Source: Akkermansia muciniphila (GTDB lineage: Bacteria; Verrucomicrobiota; Verrucomicrobiia; Verrucomicrobiales; Akkermansiaceae). Taken from it: 64,000 nucleotides of DNA. Positions 36,837 to 44,800 of the stretch are shown here, in pieces (within the stretch, counting starts at the first letter, position 1; each line of letters opens with the position of its first letter). Made by a program: the position numbers and the translations under genes. The stretch covers positions 310,001 to 374,000 of the forward strand of contig NZ_CP156688.1 of the NCBI RefSeq assembly GCF_040616545.1, given 5' to 3'. The notes beneath the pieces are model-generated. The model did not search any database and was not told where the DNA came from. It was given only the letters and a program-made list of their open reading frames with translations.

Positions 36837-38525
36837 TTACTTCTCTTCAGAAGGGCTCCATTCCTCGTTTTCACGGGTAGCCAGGTTGAAGGCGTGTTCC
36901 AGGCCCACCATGTCACTGCTCGGGCGGAGAGCTTCAAAGGAGGCGGTTTCACGGCGGAGCTGTTCGGTGTCGTAATTGACGGCCTTGATGGAAAGGCCGA
37001 TGCGGCGTTCGATGCTGTCCACCTTGATCACGCGGGCGGTGATTTCATCACCAACCTTGATCACGTCCTTCACGCGTTCCACGTGGTCTTCGCTAAGCTG
37101 GGAGATGTGAATCAGGCCGTCAATGTCCCCGTTCAGGTTCACAAAGGCGCCGAAGCTGGCGATCTTGGCCACCTGCCCGGTCACCATGTCGCCCACCTTG
37201 AAGCGGTCATTGATGGATTCCCACGGATCGGACTCAAGCTGCTTGATGCCAAGGGAGACACGCTGGTCTTCCTTCTTGATTTCCAGAACGATGGCTTCCA
37301 CTTCGTCGCCCTTCTTGAGGACTTCGGAGGGGTGGTTGATCTTGCGGGTCCAGCTCATGTCGGACACGTGGATCATGCCGTCGATGCCTTCTTCCAGGCC
37401 CACAAAGGCGCCGTAGGGAGTAAGGTTGCGGACCTGGCCCTTGATAACGGTGCCGATCGGGAAGCGGGATTCGATATCCGCCCAGGGATTGTCTTCCAGC
37501 TGGCGGACGCCGAGGGAGATTTTCTGTTCCTTCACGGAAATGGAAAGCACCACGGCTTCGATTTCCTGGTCCAGCTTCAGCACGTCGCTCGGACGGGTGA
37601 TTCTCTTGACCCAGGACAGTTCGGAAACGTGCACCAGGCCTTCCACGCCCTTTTCCAGCTCCACGAAAGCGCCGTAAGGCAGGAGCTTGGTCACGCGGCC
37701 CTTGACATGGGAATTGATCGGGTACTTGCGTTCGATGTCCGCCCAGGGGTTGTCCGTCATCTGCTTCAGGCCCAGGGAAACGCGTTCCTTTTCACGGTCC
37801 ACTTCCAGAATCACGACTTCCAGGGACTGGCCGATGTGGAGCATTTCGCTCGGGTGGTTCACGCGGCCCCAGCTCATATCCGTGATATGAAGCAGGCCGT
37901 CCATGCCACGGAGGTCCACAAAGGCGCCGAAGTCCGTGATGTTCTTCACGAGGCCTTCCACCTTGTCGCCTTCCTTGACGGTTTCAAGGAAGCGCTGGCG
38001 CTGGTCGGCGCGTTCGGCTTCGATCACTTCGCGGCGGGAAAGGACGATGTTCTTGCGGTCGTCGTTCACCTTGACGATCTTGAACTCGTAAACCTTGCCC
38101 ACGTATTCGTTCAGGTCGCGCGGAGGAATGATATCCACCTGGGAACCGGGGAGGAAGGCTTCCACGCCAACGTTGACCATAAGGCCGCCCTTGACGACGC
38201 TCTTCACTTTACCCTTGACCAGGCCGCCATCGCGGTACACGCCCACGATCTTATCCCAGTTCTGCTTATGGGCGGCCTTTTCCTTGGAAAGGACGACGAT
38301 GCCTTCGTCGTTTTCGAGGCGTTCCAGAAGGACCTCGATCTGGTCCCCCACTTCAATCTCCTCGTCTTCAAACTCGGAAATGGAAATAGCGCCTTCGGAC
38401 TTGTAGCCGATGTCCACCAAAACGACTTGGGGACGGATTTCCTGGATGGTTCCGGTAACGATGGAACCTTCACGCAATTCGCGGAACTTGCTGTCAATAA
38501 GTTCCGCCAGTTCAGTTGTGCTCAT
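36837..38525 (-). CDS. rpsA: 30S ribosomal protein S1
   Basis: A 562-residue protein with six S1 (OB-fold) domains, at approximately residues 20-87, 105-172, 190-258, 275-344, 362-431 and 449-519. The later domains share words such as GAFVxLxxGxxGLVHVSELSW. It docks mRNA on the small subunit, especially mRNAs with weak Shine-Dalgarno sites. The ATG gives MSTTELAELIDSKF, typical. A strong terminator follows. The 5' leader contains inverted repeats that can form alternative pairings (see the leader entry), which may reflect autoregulation by S1. Confidence 0.96.
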   Translation of the reverse strand: MSTTELAELIDSKFRELREGSIVTGTIQEIRPQVVLVDIGYKSEGAISISEFEDEEIEVGDQIEVLLERLENDEGIVVLSKEKAAHKQNWDKIVGVYRDGGLVKGKVKSVVKGGLMVNVGVEAFLPGSQVDIIPPRDLNEYVGKVYEFKIVKVNDDRKNIVLSRREVIEAERADQRQRFLETVKEGDKVEGLVKNITDFGAFVDLRGMDGLLHITDMSWGRVNHPSEMLHIGQSLEVVILEVDREKERVSLGLKQMTDNPWADIERKYPINSHVKGRVTKLLPYGAFVELEKGVEGLVHVSELSWVKRITRPSDVLKLDQEIEAVVLSISVKEQKISLGVRQLEDNPWADIESRFPIGTVIKGQVRNLTPYGAFVGLEEGIDGMIHVSDMSWTRKINHPSEVLKKGDEVEAIVLEIKKEDQRVSLGIKQLESDPWESINDRFKVGDMVTGQVAKIASFGAFVNLNGDIDGLIHISQLSEDHVERVKDVIKVGDEITARVIKVDSIERRIGLSIKAVNYDTEQLRRETASFEALRPSSDMVGLEHAFNLATRENEEWSPSEEK

Positions 38526-38550
38526 TTAAATGGTTGATGAGTTAGTATTG

Positions 38551-38686
38551 CCGATTTTTCTCATGGCCCCTTATTGGCCGGCGGGCAATCGGGGCGCCTT
38601 CCCCCGCCGGGCGAAAAATCGGTTGCCTTCAATACCAGTTCCAGGCAAGAACTCAAGGCTTTTCTTGAAAACTCCTTCCGATTTTT
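38551..38686 (-). promoter_or_regulatory. Candidate structured rpsA leader with mutually exclusive pairing
   Basis: In transcription order, segment 1 is AAAAATCGG (38686-38678), segment 2 is CCGATTTTTC (38622-38613), and segment 3 is GAAAAATCGG (38560-38551). Segment 2 can pair with either 1 or 3 (9 and 10 bp). A second hairpin (CCGGCGGG with CCCGCCGG, 38578-38610) is nested inside the 2-3 pairing. The element ends about 25 bases before the rpsA ATG. Confidence 0.5.
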
Positions 38687-38826
38687 TCCCGCCCCTGCGG
38701 CGCCCCGCCGGACAACGACGAAAACGAGCGTACAAAAACCTTGTAGACCTCCCTTCCCATGTTAAATTCCGGTTAATGAAAAAATGCGGAACCTCCGCAT
38801 TCATCAACCATCCCTGCCGCAACGCC

Positions 38827-39408
38827 ATGAAAAAAATCATCCTTGCCCTGATCGCCGCCGGGCTGTCCTCCACAGCCCTTCTTCACGCCGCGGAAACCGT
38901 CAAACTGGACAAGCCGGACCTGGAACGGGGAGCGCCCGTTATGAAAGCCCTGTCCGACCGTCAATCCATCCGGAGCTTCTCTGAAAAAATGCTCTCCCAA
39001 AAGGATCTGTCAGACCTGCTCTGGGCCGCCAACGGCGTCAACCGGCAGGAATCCGGGAAACGTACTGCCCCATCCGCCATGAACCGCCAGGACGTCAAAA
39101 TTTACGTATGCACGCAAGACGCCTCCTACCTGTATGACCACAAGGCTCACGCCATGGTTCCCGTCAGCGATGGGGATGCGCGTCCGGCGGACGCCCCCGT
39201 GTGCCTCGTCCTTGTGACGGACACGGCGGAACCATGGGCGGCCATGGATGCGGGCATCGTCTCCCAGAACATCTCCATCTTCTGCTCCGGAACGGGGCTG
39301 GCCACCTACCCCCGGGCCAGCATGAACAAGGATGCCCTGGCAAAGGCCCTGAAACTAGTCTCCCCTCAAACGCCCATGCTCTGCCATCCCGTAGGGTATA
39401 AAAAATAA
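38827..39408 (+). CDS. Exported SagB-type nitroreductase-like protein
   Basis: The start at 38827 gives a signal peptide (MKKIILALIAAGLSSTALLHA), so this is a periplasmic member of the nitroreductase fold. The mature part begins with the family motif SDRQSIRSFSEKMLSQKDLSDLLWAANGVNR and contains a QDVKIYVCTQD strand, then GIVSQNISIFCSGTGLATYPRASMN, the usual FMN-binding helix region. The protein is short (193 residues) but complete. The substrate is unknown; family members reduce nitro groups or act in thiazole oxidation. A longer in-frame extension to 38530 is rejected. The gene is divergent from rpsA and convergent with the GNAT gene. Confidence 0.82.
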   Translation: MKKIILALIAAGLSSTALLHAAETVKLDKPDLERGAPVMKALSDRQSIRSFSEKMLSQKDLSDLLWAANGVNRQESGKRTAPSAMNRQDVKIYVCTQDASYLYDHKAHAMVPVSDGDARPADAPVCLVLVTDTAEPWAAMDAGIVSQNISIFCSGTGLATYPRASMNKDALAKALKLVSPQTPMLCHPVGYKK

Positions 39409-39486
39409 CAACTTCCGGTTCCGTCTGCCGGATGGTCCGGGAGAAGGGCCACCCGGAACCGGGAGGGAATTCCGTAACCGGTAGAA

Positions 39487-39963
39487 TCAGGGCTCCGGCA
39501 GAATATCCACGTAAATGCCGGGAGAGCTCCCTTCAATGGGCATCGCGCCCACCGTCCGGGCATAAAACTCCGCAGGCCCCACCCCGCCGATAATCCCGTA
39601 GGCATGCCCCATCTCCCGGAGCGCGTTCAATGCGGAAACCAGCAAAACCTTGCCCACGCCGCTCTTGCGGGCCTCCTCTGCAACCCCCATGGGACCGAGA
39701 AAGCCGCGCGCCGTCACGTCATAGCACGCAAAGCCGAGAATCTTCTTTTCCCGTGTAGCAATATAACAGGAAACAGGCTGGCGGCTAAAGGCGGTCTTTG
39801 CCTCACTCACCCACTTGGGAGAAAAATTCCTCCCCACCCAGTCAGCCACCAGATGGCGTTCATAAGCCCCCGGCCGCCGGATCAGAATGCCTTCCTTTCC
39901 AAGCTTCCGAAGCTCTTCTTCAATACCGGGCAAATCATACAGCCGTACCAGCATATCCATCAT
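39487..39963 (-). CDS. GNAT family N-acetyltransferase
   Basis: A 158-residue acetyltransferase. The acetyl-CoA loop is in RKSGVGKVLLVSALNAL (the R/Q-x-x-G-x-G/A motif), preceded by LGFACYDVTARGFLGPMGV, the central beta strand. The end IIGGVGPAEFYARTVGA is like the last GNAT helix. The substrate is not predictable. The start has two or three ATG choices (MMDML) that differ by a few residues. The gene lies 94 bases upstream of tRNA-Pro on the opposite strand and outside the integrated element. Confidence 0.85.
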   Translation of the reverse strand: MMDMLVRLYDLPGIEEELRKLGKEGILIRRPGAYERHLVADWVGRNFSPKWVSEAKTAFSRQPVSCYIATREKKILGFACYDVTARGFLGPMGVAEEARKSGVGKVLLVSALNALREMGHAYGIIGGVGPAEFYARTVGAMPIEGSSPGIYVDILPEP

Positions 39964-40011
39964 AACCCCGGCACCCTATCACAACCAAGTTCTGGCGCGA
40001 ATAAAAAAAAC

Positions 40012-40040
40012 TGGACAAACCCTCCTTTCACCCGTAGACT
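40012..40040 (+). promoter_or_regulatory. Promoter of tRNA-Pro
   Basis: TGGACA, a 17-base spacer, then TAGACT lies 17 bases before the tRNA. The -10 TAGACT matches that of the rRNA operon promoter. Confidence 0.65.
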
Positions 40041-40057
40041 TCGCCGCACCACAACAA

Positions 40058-40165
<108 letters not shown>

Positions 40166-40308
40166 ATTGTTTAAATATCGAATCTCTATCAATTTTACAC
40201 CTTGGCAGCCCTATTCTTCTATCATCTTGCACTAAGGTGAATAAATCGCGCCATACTGATGAAATTTAACCCCTTGATAGGGCCGAATTCATAGGAGCAA
40301 ACCCCTAA

Positions 40309-40461
40309 AAGCCGAGTCTGAACGGACAGACGGCAAAGCCAATTTACAAATTCAGAGGAAAGAACGCCCTTGGAACCGAAGGCCTCAACTCTCTGGAATG
40401 CAAAATCAATACCGACACAGGAGCACTCTACGACATCCAAAATCCCAAAGCAGGAGAATGA
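40309..40461 (+). pseudogene. Possible C-terminal remnant of a lost gene
   Basis: A 50-residue open segment between stops, with no start codon, ends with GTEGLNSLECKINTDTGALY and DIQNPKAGE. The even amino-acid composition looks protein-like, as if it were the tail of a deleted gene at the left end of the element. No family is recognised and the evidence is weak. Confidence 0.3.
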
Positions 40462-40480
40462 ACCTTCTCCACAAAAAAGC

Positions 40481-40503
40481 CCCGCTCATATTTCATGAGC
40501 GGG
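40481..40503 (-). terminator. Intrinsic terminator of the two-gene element operon
   Basis: A 9-bp stem (CCCGCTCAT with ATGAGCGGG) is followed by GCTTTTTT on the minus strand, about 20 bases after the stop of the secreted partner gene. Confidence 0.9.
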
Positions 40504-40520
40504 TGGATTTTTCAGAAAAG

Positions 40521-41030
40521 TTATTTTGCCACAAATTCCTTCCTTGCCACGTATCCTACCGAACGGCCCGGTGTTCCGTAACCGTCCCGATAAGTCACTT
40601 TCATCAAATACTTCTTCCCCTTTTCCAAGGGATGGAGGTAGATGATATGTTCCGCAAAATTCCGGATGGTAACCTGGAAGGGAATCCCGGGCTTCAAGAC
40701 GGTGAACTTCGTGTTCTCTACACTGCGTTCAACACGGTAACGCGCCCAGTAATAAGCCATTTCTCTGGCTTCTCCATCCCATATCTCCAGAAAAATGTCC
40801 GGTTTCAGGGTCTTTGAAGGATAGAAGCTGTCCAGCAGGCGCACTTCTTTCCGGCTTTTATTGGTAAAGATCAGCGTAAAATCCGGAAAAAGCTTGCCCG
40901 CCTCGACAGGTTCGGATAACAGAATAATGGAACATTCCACCTCCTTGCTCTCCGGCCAAAAGTTGAATCCGCCGCCAAAAGACGGGAGGCAGGTCAACAG
41001 GATCAGGCAGAGAAGAAGAAGTTTTTTCAT
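40521..41030 (-). CDS. Secreted 169-residue protein, partner of the HExxH gene
   Basis: A strong signal peptide (MKKLLLLCLILLTCLPSFGG) is followed by a beta-rich domain: FTLIFTNKSRKEVRLLDSF, a long loop, LKPGIPFQVTIRNFAEHI and KKYLMKVTYRDG. The pattern N-x-S...V-x-L-x-D, then PG, then alternating strands resembles intracellular-proteinase-inhibitor (BsuPI)-like or Ig-like sandwiches. It also resembles the C-terminal region of the upstream protein (LKNISGDVVKLPDV, LSPGEEYRLDIPV). Its ATG overlaps the upstream stop as ATGA, so translation is coupled. I infer a protein that acts with, or protects against, the HExxH protein. No family assignment is possible. Codon use is AT-richer than outside the element. 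Confidence 0.72.
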   Translation of the reverse strand: MKKLLLLCLILLTCLPSFGGGFNFWPESKEVECSIILLSEPVEAGKLFPDFTLIFTNKSRKEVRLLDSFYPSKTLKPDIFLEIWDGEAREMAYYWARYRVERSVENTKFTVLKPGIPFQVTIRNFAEHIIYLHPLEKGKKYLMKVTYRDGYGTPGRSVGYVARKEFVAK

Positions 41031-42658
41031 AAAAGTACGGATGCGGTTGTTTCCAGAACGCCATGGAAACATCCCGTTCCATGCCAGTTGCAGAAGAGCA
41101 TTTCCAATTCAGCGGATTGCCCTTTCATCAATTTTCCTGAAATTTGGGAAATATCGACAGGGATGTCAAGCCTGTATTCTTCTCCTGGAGACAGCTCAAG
41201 ACATGGCAACTCTTGAGAGAAGGTGATTTTCCCTACCTTGGAATTCAATCGGTAGGTCCTCCCTGCCTGTAAACTTGTATAGAAAAAGAAATCCGACGTA
41301 CGATCGTCAATCACATCAGGAAGTTTGACCACATCTCCGCTGATATTTTTCAAGCCAACCCTTATTCTTCCTCTCAGCAAGTCCGCAGTATCCGCAATGA
41401 ACAACTGTAGAGGAGTCACAGTCCTTGTTCTGGCAGCCTTGGCACTTTCCCCATTGACAGGAGGCAGATAACACACTGGTTCAATGACTCCAGGTTCGGT
41501 AATTTGACGCGGAACGTTGCTCCAACCATTCTGATTTGCCAGATTGATGACAAACTCCGTGGCTTCATTCAATTTTTTCTGCCCGGCGTGATAGGGCCTG
41601 GTATTTTTTTCATCCGGCAAACTCAGGAAATATTTATCTGCTTCCTTATGGAATTTTTCCATAGTAGCTGCTATCTTCATTTTCATCTCTTTTAGAGCAT
41701 CATCCATTTCAGGAAACTGCTCACAGGACACCTGGATCTTTTCCAATTCTTCCTGCACCTTCAAGTTGGTCCAGTAAAAATTACATGTGTCCCTCCACTG
41801 TTGCTTGTGGTGCTCCTCATGGGCCAAAGATGCCTCAGGAGTATGCCATCTAAAAGTTCGGCCTCGGCTTTGATATTCGTTCATACAATTGACAGCCTCA
41901 ATAGCCTCGGCTTCAGCGATCGGTGGTTTGGTAAGAGCATTTCTGTAGGCGCCTGTATGTATTTCAATGTCACATCCGCTGGATACCATCTGGACGCGCA
42001 ATCTCCACACATTGTTCTGGGTATCCTTGCAGGCAGTCGTACGAACATCGACCAATAGAGGGATACACAGGCAATCATCTATTCCTTCATCTTGCGTTAC
42101 AGAATTTTTCTCCCATTTAATCTCTACATTTTGAGAAGGTTCGCATGTAATTCCTTCTTCCTTTTCAATCGTCCAAAGTTTGATTTTTGGCGAAGGAGAA
42201 AAAGAGCGTTTCATGGTTGATGCTGCAGAGTAGTCGCCTTCCTTGATGGGTTCTTTATCCATCGTCACATTCAAGGCGACGGCATTGCCGCTGACAGGTT
42301 TATAGGCGTTATTGGTATATGAAATCCTGACTTTGTAGAATCCGGGTTTCAAATACTGTTTTCCAGTAGCCAGTTCCAAACGTCCGTGTTTTTCAGGAGC
42401 CTGTTTGTCACATACGCAGAACTCTCCAATGAAAAGTTGACCAATATCATCAGCTTCCACGCCAAAATGATACAGCGCCTCTTCTTCCACCTTGATGAAC
42501 ATTTCCGGTGCTCCGGCACAGGAGGCATGTTCGCACGAGCCTCCATCAAAAGTGAAGCTCATTTCATCAACACCGAGTTTCTGCGGAATGAGGGCTTCAT
42601 AACCGTCACAGAGAACCTTCGGACCAATAGCCTTATTGAAAGGAATATAATTATTCAT
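41027..42658 (-). CDS. Cysteine-rich HExxH protein of the tRNA-Pro element
   Basis: A 543-residue protein not recognised as any family. Residues about 33-120 have a PA14-like pattern (LYHFGVEADDIGQLFIGE, then LKPGFYKVRISYTNN), often a carbohydrate-binding or autoinhibitory beta-sandwich. Residues 280-284 are HEEHH, in SLAHEEHHKQQW, a zincin-type HExxH in a helical segment, followed by a charged helix to about 345. Residues 420-543 look like another beta-sandwich related to the downstream gene. At least ten cysteines occur, some in close pairs (CVC, CLC). There is no signal peptide (MNNYIPFNKAIGPKVL). A metallopeptidase or toxin is plausible but unproven. The start ATG at 42658 is preceded by an AT-rich stretch. 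Codons are AT-rich. Confidence 0.75.
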   Translation of the reverse strand: MNNYIPFNKAIGPKVLCDGYEALIPQKLGVDEMSFTFDGGSCEHASCAGAPEMFIKVEEEALYHFGVEADDIGQLFIGEFCVCDKQAPEKHGRLELATGKQYLKPGFYKVRISYTNNAYKPVSGNAVALNVTMDKEPIKEGDYSAASTMKRSFSPSPKIKLWTIEKEEGITCEPSQNVEIKWEKNSVTQDEGIDDCLCIPLLVDVRTTACKDTQNNVWRLRVQMVSSGCDIEIHTGAYRNALTKPPIAEAEAIEAVNCMNEYQSRGRTFRWHTPEASLAHEEHHKQQWRDTCNFYWTNLKVQEELEKIQVSCEQFPEMDDALKEMKMKIAATMEKFHKEADKYFLSLPDEKNTRPYHAGQKKLNEATEFVINLANQNGWSNVPRQITEPGVIEPVCYLPPVNGESAKAARTRTVTPLQLFIADTADLLRGRIRVGLKNISGDVVKLPDVIDDRTSDFFFYTSLQAGRTYRLNSKVGKITFSQELPCLELSPGEEYRLDIPVDISQISGKLMKGQSAELEMLFCNWHGTGCFHGVLETTASVLL

Positions 42659-42799
42659 TTTATTAAGTGTTGTTTATTTTTGGAAAGACTGAACCATCAG
42701 TCTTCTAGTATCCTGCCGATGTTCCATTGAACATATCAACACGCTTAACGCGTAGTTCACCCCTCATTCACCAAACGACACGATAATCAAGCGGAAAAT

Positions 42800-42818
42800 A
42801 AAGGGTATGAAAAGGGTA
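42800..42818 (+). repeat. Pair of AAAGGGTA direct repeats near the right att site
   Basis: AAAGGGTA occurs at 42800-42807 and again at 42811-42818, 11 bases apart (one helical turn), about 50 bases before the right att repeat. Such pairs can be recombinase arm or excisionase sites. Confidence 0.35.
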
Positions 42819-42863
42819 CAAGAAACACAACCATTGACTATCAATAGCCAAAAATTGAATTCT

Positions 42864-42945
42864 CTTCGTTCGGGACGAAGAAGTCGCAGGTTCGAATCCT
42901 GTCAGCTGGACCACTTTTTAAAAGCCGCCTCCGGGCGGCTTTTTT
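42864..42945 (+). repeat. Attachment-site direct repeat, right (att-R), partial tRNA-Pro
   Basis: The displaced 3' part of the original tRNA-Pro and its terminator (stem AAAGCCGCC/GGCGGCTTT at 42921-42942). It lacks the 5' half, so it is not a functional tRNA, and it has an acceptor change (AGCTGG instead of AGCTCG). Confidence 0.93.
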
Positions 42946-43019
42946 GTTGACTGATTAAATCAGTCATCCGTCAAATTTCCCATTGCCCCGCGCCCGCTTT
43001 TTTCCCTAAAATATAGGTA

Positions 43020-43865
43020 ATGAGTGAATACTACCTGAAACTCCCCGGTGATTCCCAGCCGAGAGCCTATTCCGAATATGAGGTCCGCGAATTTCTGGGA
43101 CAGGGAGTGATCGACTCAACAACGCTCACCTGGAAACAGGGCATGGCTGGATGGCTGCCCGTGGAACAGGTTCTGCCAGCCATGTCCCCCGCCCCGGAAA
43201 AAATCCGGGATGAAGAAGAGGAAAGCCTCCCGAAAGACCAGCCATACCGTTTGCGGTATCCCCTGGCGGGACTTGCCAGATTATCCATCCTGGCATGCAT
43301 CGTCCTGCTCCCCTGCATGCTCTGGAGCAGTTGGATTGTCTTTTCCAACAATACCGCCAGCTATGAGGAAATCCAGGCGGCTATTCAGCAGAGCATGGCC
43401 CAGCTTCCTTCCTCTGTAGCGCCGATGGTCTTCCTCTTCAGCATTCTGTTCATTCCTTCCCTGCTGATTCAATTGATCTGGCTGTACCGGGCGTGCGCCA
43501 ATGTTCATGGCTTCCACATCCAGGGGCTCCGGTTCACGCCTTTCCTGAGCGTTCTCCTGAGCTGCATGCCCGTAGTAGGCATGGTGCTGAATGCCCTGAT
43601 TCTTCAGGAGCTGTACCGGGCATCCAAAAATCCGGCGGAGTGGATGCTGCAAACTCCGTCCCGCTCCCTGCGCTTGTACCTGCTTGTTACCACGGCACTG
43701 ACCCTGTGCGCCCTTTTCCCCTTTGGGGCGGAACATTACCTGGCGGCATTCCTGGTAATTGGCTCCCTGATGACGGCGGCCACCGTGCTATGGCTGGTCT
43801 GCGTCCTGCAAATCAGCCGGAAACAGCAGGAGCTGGTTTCCAAAAATACGGACACGCGGCCCTGA
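43020..43865 (+). CDS. GYF-domain membrane protein with DUF4328-like region
   Basis: A 281-residue protein. Residues 1-50 form a GYF_2 domain (YYLKLPGDSQPRAYSEYEVREF, WKQGMAGWLPVEQV), followed by an acidic linker. About five transmembrane helices follow, with the DUF4328-like core LIWLYRACANVHGFHIQG and ELYRASKNPAEW. GYF_2 domains bind proline-rich peptides; the fused membrane domain has no known function. It is the first chromosomal gene after the integrated element, 74 bases from the att repeat. It ends convergently with the M23 peptidase gene. Confidence 0.85.
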   Translation: MSEYYLKLPGDSQPRAYSEYEVREFLGQGVIDSTTLTWKQGMAGWLPVEQVLPAMSPAPEKIRDEEEESLPKDQPYRLRYPLAGLARLSILACIVLLPCMLWSSWIVFSNNTASYEEIQAAIQQSMAQLPSSVAPMVFLFSILFIPSLLIQLIWLYRACANVHGFHIQGLRFTPFLSVLLSCMPVVGMVLNALILQELYRASKNPAEWMLQTPSRSLRLYLLVTTALTLCALFPFGAEHYLAAFLVIGSLMTAATVLWLVCVLQISRKQQELVSKNTDTRP

Positions 43866-43883
43866 CCGCCGGACATCCTCCGT

Positions 43884-44753
43884 TCAGCGCCCTTCCTTCT
43901 TCCCCGTGTCCGGCTGGCCATCCGGCAGGATCTTGTCCAGAGCTTCCATGCTGTTGTCCCTGTACAGGTTTTCCAGCAGTTTTTCCCATCCCGCCGCCAT
44001 TTGGACCTGTTTCAGGGCAATAATGGGATCAGGCATCACCATGCCAGGAGGGGGGGCGTACTGTTTCAGCACTTCATCCGGGTTGATCCGGTTGAATGTT
44101 GTCTTTCCATAACCCGGCATCCCCGCTTCATGGGCAATGGATTCAATCATTTCAAAATGCAGATGGGCCAGATAATTTCCATGCGCCGTGCCTACGGTGC
44201 CGATCTGCTCACCGCGGCCCACCAGGGAACCCAGGGGAATATCACTGACGGTTTTCAAATGGGCATACAGGCTCTGCACAAAACGGCCGTCCGGCAGGCG
44301 GTGGAGCAGTACCACCACGTTGCCCCAGTCAGGAGAAGGTTCGCCCGCGTAAACAAGCAGGCCGCGCCCGGCGGCGCGAACCGGAAGGCCTTCATCCGTG
44401 TTCTCCCCGCCAATTCCATTCAAATCCTGTCCGGTATGCCGTCCGCCGCGCGGGACATTCATGTCTCCCAGTCCCTGGGCAACGTAGGTAAACGCGCCAT
44501 TCTCATCTCCCAGCGGGGACGTAAACACATCTGCCAGCGGGGCCTTGGCCAACTCCTGGGGAGTAAATAAAATCATCCTGTAATCTACAGGGACGGGAGC
44601 GGACAAGGGTACATCCTCATCATAAATATTATGGCGCATTCCTGCCTCCGGAGAGGCGGCGTGGCTGGCCTTGTACCAGGCAAACGCCGTTATCAGGACA
44701 CAGGCCGTTCCCAGAAGGCCCAGGATGACGCGGGATGTCGTCTTGTCTATCAT
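43884..44753 (-). CDS. M23 family metallopeptidase (LytM-like), membrane-anchored
   Basis: A 289-residue protein with an N-terminal signal anchor (VILGLLGTACVLITAFAWY). The M23 domain has the zinc-site phrases RGGRHTGQDLNG (the HxxxD motif) and LAHLHFEM (HxH). Such enzymes cleave peptidoglycan cross-links, or act as activators when degenerate; here the ligands look intact. The loop VVLLHRLPDGRFVQSLYAHLK and GRGEQIGTVG are typical. It acts in the periplasm. The isomerase gene starts 47 bases upstream on the same strand, so the two may be co-transcribed. Confidence 0.9.
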   Translation of the reverse strand: MIDKTTSRVILGLLGTACVLITAFAWYKASHAASPEAGMRHNIYDEDVPLSAPVPVDYRMILFTPQELAKAPLADVFTSPLGDENGAFTYVAQGLGDMNVPRGGRHTGQDLNGIGGENTDEGLPVRAAGRGLLVYAGEPSPDWGNVVVLLHRLPDGRFVQSLYAHLKTVSDIPLGSLVGRGEQIGTVGTAHGNYLAHLHFEMIESIAHEAGMPGYGKTTFNRINPDEVLKQYAPPPGMVMPDPIIALKQVQMAAGWEKLLENLYRDNSMEALDKILPDGQPDTGKKEGR

Positions 44754-44800
44754 CGTCCCGACTTTATATCCACTCCGCCGGATTTACAACCTCAAGATGG

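Noticed and set aside
40222-40440. 72-residue minus-strand open frame in the element
   Set aside because: It overlaps the remnant read on the plus strand, has no start context, and is rich in rare residue runs.
42864-42945. A second functional tRNA-Pro
   Set aside because: Only the 3' half is present. The 5' acceptor and D arm are missing, so it is an att duplicate and not a tRNA gene.
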